Assembly (NCBI GenBank): GCA_019753175.1
Contig: JAIELK010000005.1
Span: 47,947-111,946 of the forward strand
Direction of reading: 5' to 3'
DNA from: Hyphomonadaceae bacterium
Lineage (GTDB): Bacteria; Pseudomonadota; Alphaproteobacteria; Caulobacterales; Aquidulcibacteraceae
DNA length: 64,000 bases
Shown here: piece by piece, positions 63,065 through 64,000 of the stretch
How positions within the stretch are numbered: position 1 is the first letter of the stretch
Layout of the letters: each line of letters begins with the position of its first letter
Made by a program: the position numbers and the translations under genes
Notes under the pieces: model-generated
Told to the model about the DNA's origin: nothing
Databases searched by the model: none
The model's input: the letters and a program-made list of their open reading frames with translations, nothing else

Positions 63065-63253
63065 ATGACGAAGAAGCGATGGAAACTGCTTGCTGGTGCA
63101 ATGATCGTCTTCTCTATTGGCGTAACGTTGGTGGTGATTGTAGACTCCATACATTTACCAAGTTGGCTAACCGTTACTTTGAAGTCGATAGTACTTTTCG
63201 GAGCAATCGGCGCGGCAATCTATATTGAGAGACTAGCGCGCACCGAAGAATGA
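63065..63253 (+). CDS. Small two-helix membrane protein, candidate immunity protein
   Basis: 62 residues with two transmembrane helices (about 7-27 and 34-54), MTKKRWKLLAGAMIVFSIGV to IYIERLARTEE. Encoded right after the RHS tip, the normal place for the cognate immunity gene; a membrane immunity protein would suit a membrane-active toxin with a hydrophobic tip. Base composition is AT-richer than surroundings. Confidence 0.5.
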   Translation: MTKKRWKLLAGAMIVFSIGVTLVVIVDSIHLPSWLTVTLKSIVLFGAIGAAIYIERLARTEE

Positions 63254-63267
63254 AAAGACTACCGGCC

Positions 63268-63519
63268 TACGATGCGCGCGGGAATTTGACGGGTCTGGGC
63301 GCGAGCGCGTTCGGTTATGACGTGCTCAACCGGCTGACCAGCGCCACGCCCGCGGGCGGGACGGCGGCGAGCTTTGCCTATGATGCGCTGGGGCGCTTGC
63401 GCGAAGCCAGCGCGGGCGCGGCGACCACGCGCTTCTTGTACGACGGCGCCAGCGCCATCGCCGAATACAATGCGAGCAACGTGCTGCAGCGCTGGTGTTC
63501 GCAAACTCAATTTCAATGA
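63268..63519 (+). pseudogene. RHS repeat fragment
   Basis: AYDARGNLTGLGASAFGYDV, LNRLTSATPAGGTAASFAYD and ALGRLREASAGAATTRFLYD are two to three RHS/YD repeats, ending in NASNVLQRW, before the frame leaves RHS at about 63,495. The first 93 bp match 38,251-38,343. It would be the start of the next displaced module. Confidence 0.75.
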
Positions 63520-63706
63520 GGTTGAGCGCCTGAACGTGCTCCGGTGTGAGTTGTGCCCGACGAGTGGACATCAACGACACAAACACGGCGTACTTCCTGG
63601 CTCGGCTCTCCCGCCACGCATCTACTACCCGCGTCGCGCCGACCGCGAGAATCGGTCCTGGCAGCGCGCAAGCCGCAATGAGCAATTCGCCGTCTGTCAG
63701 CCTCAT
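63485..63706 (-). pseudogene. Truncated DUF6680-like protein (N-terminal part only)
   Basis: From 63706 the minus strand encodes MRLTDGELLIAACALPGPIL, AVGATRVVDAWRESRARKYA and VFVSLMSTRRAQLTPEHVQA then LNLIEIEFAN, the N-terminal membrane helix and core motif (LMxTRRxxLxPEHVxALNLIExxF) of a DUF6680-type protein. The frame then runs into antisense RHS sequence, so the gene was cut by the RHS fragment. Confidence 0.6.
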
Positions 63707-63855
63707 CGCGCCAAATTGGGCTGCGGGTAACTCTAGCGTCCAACCAATTCGCCCGACGCTACCTATGATTCTGAACGCCCCGCGAACGCCGAGTGACTAA
63801 CCTTCGCGGCGAAAGTGACTACCCCTTCTGAATCGAAACGGGATTTTGAAGGGGA

Positions 63856-63902
63856 TGGCGCACCCGACAGGATTCGAACCTGTGACCTCTGCCTTCGGAG
63901 GG
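63856..63902 (-). repeat. Right att-like site: 3' part of a tRNA-Arg(CCG)-like gene
   Basis: 47 bp identical to 39,032-39,078, same orientation; preceded in both places by related sequence (ctaaccttcgcggcgaaag here). It again lacks a 5' tRNA half: to the right the sequence is aatatggctagc. So a full tRNA-Arg must lie elsewhere, possibly to the right of the window. Confidence 0.85.
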
Positions 63903-63905
63903 AAT

Positions 63906-64000
63906 ATGGCTAGCTCCGCCAAAAAGCGCAAGGAGCCGCCAATGCCCGCCTATCTCCCTGTAAATGCTAAACAATTTGAATTCCTTCTCCGCCGAAGCTA
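63906..64000 (+). CDS. Start of an unidentified gene (partial)
   Basis: ATG 63906 opens a frame MASSAKKRKEPPMPAYLPV... to the window end (31 codons), with a later in-frame ATG. It begins 3 bp after the att-like site, the position the integrase holds at the left copy, so it may belong to another element. Too short to identify. Confidence 0.35.
   Translation, partial: MASSAKKRKEPPMPAYLPVNAKQFEFLLRRS

Larger units (their letters stand above)
39032..63902. mobile_element. Putative integrative element (about 24.8 kb) between tRNA-Arg 3' fragments
   Basis: Bounded by directly repeated 47-bp tRNA 3' fragments, with a degraded tyrosine recombinase just inside the left end. Cargo: broken toxin-antitoxin pair, excisionase-like gene, MarR-controlled catabolic genes, TonB receptor, IS256 remnant, histidine kinase and an RHS toxin/immunity module next to the right end. 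The recombinase is interrupted, so the element is probably no longer self-mobile. Boundaries follow the repeats; the composite could also come from more than one insertion. Confidence 0.68.

Overview
The window reads as chromosomal DNA of a GC-rich alphaproteobacterium. The GC content, the hemC-hemD-mitofilin-hemY order, the linked fabA/fabB and fabI, and the LuxR/LuxI and DUF2167 types all fit. A Caulobacterales/Hyphomonadaceae-like host is my best guess, but no rRNA or marker gene in the window fixes it.

Positions 1-36,950 look like ordinary core chromosome. They hold a phenylacetate ring-epoxidation locus (divergent paaG and paaABCDE, with a perfect palindrome over the promoter), an RND efflux pair, a luxR-luxI-phyH quorum-sensing operon, the fatty-acid genes fabA, fabB and fabI, and a membrane-protein/protease cluster ending in pyrF. 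They also hold gpsA with a Rieske protein, tsaD divergent from hemCD-hemY, tRNA-Thr(CGT), a frameshifted old-yellow-enzyme gene, an SbtA/SbtB bicarbonate-uptake pair, TerC and an S9 peptidase. Two 37-38 codon membrane-peptide genes lie between a TetR regulator and tsaD.

Positions 37,000-63,900 are accessory. A 47-bp fragment equal to the 3' part of a tRNA-Arg(CCG)-like gene occurs at 39,032 and again, same orientation, at 63,856. A degraded tyrosine recombinase starts 139 bp inside the left copy. This delimits an integrated element of about 24.8 kb. Just outside the left copy and just inside the right copy lie broken, partly duplicated RHS modules: core fragment, variable C-terminal tip, small downstream gene, next core fragment. 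The two RHS zones share a near-identical segment of about 195 bp next to clearly diverged core sequence. Neither tRNA fragment continues into a complete tRNA, so I infer a tandem array of elements at one tRNA site, each ending in an RHS toxin/immunity cassette.

The element body carries a broken HigB/HigA-type toxin-antitoxin pair, an excisionase-like gene, a headless MerR remnant and a catabolic cluster. The cluster has a MarR regulator with an 8-10-8 inverted-repeat operator, a TonB receptor, two acyl-CoA ligases, three SDRs, two paralogous VOC proteins, two alpha/beta hydrolases, a dihydroxyacetophenone-dioxygenase-like cupin, an MBL protein with an altered metal motif, a flavoprotein hydroxylase with DUF2783, a LuxR regulator whose 3' end runs into an IS256 transposase remnant, and a histidine kinase. 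Together they look like an aromatic or aryl-ketone degradation island that could feed CoA esters to central routes such as the phenylacetate pathway; the substrate cannot be read from sequence. Several genes here (integrase, toxin, RHS, and the chromosomal OYE gene) are interrupted by 1-2 base indels, which could be true decay or read error.
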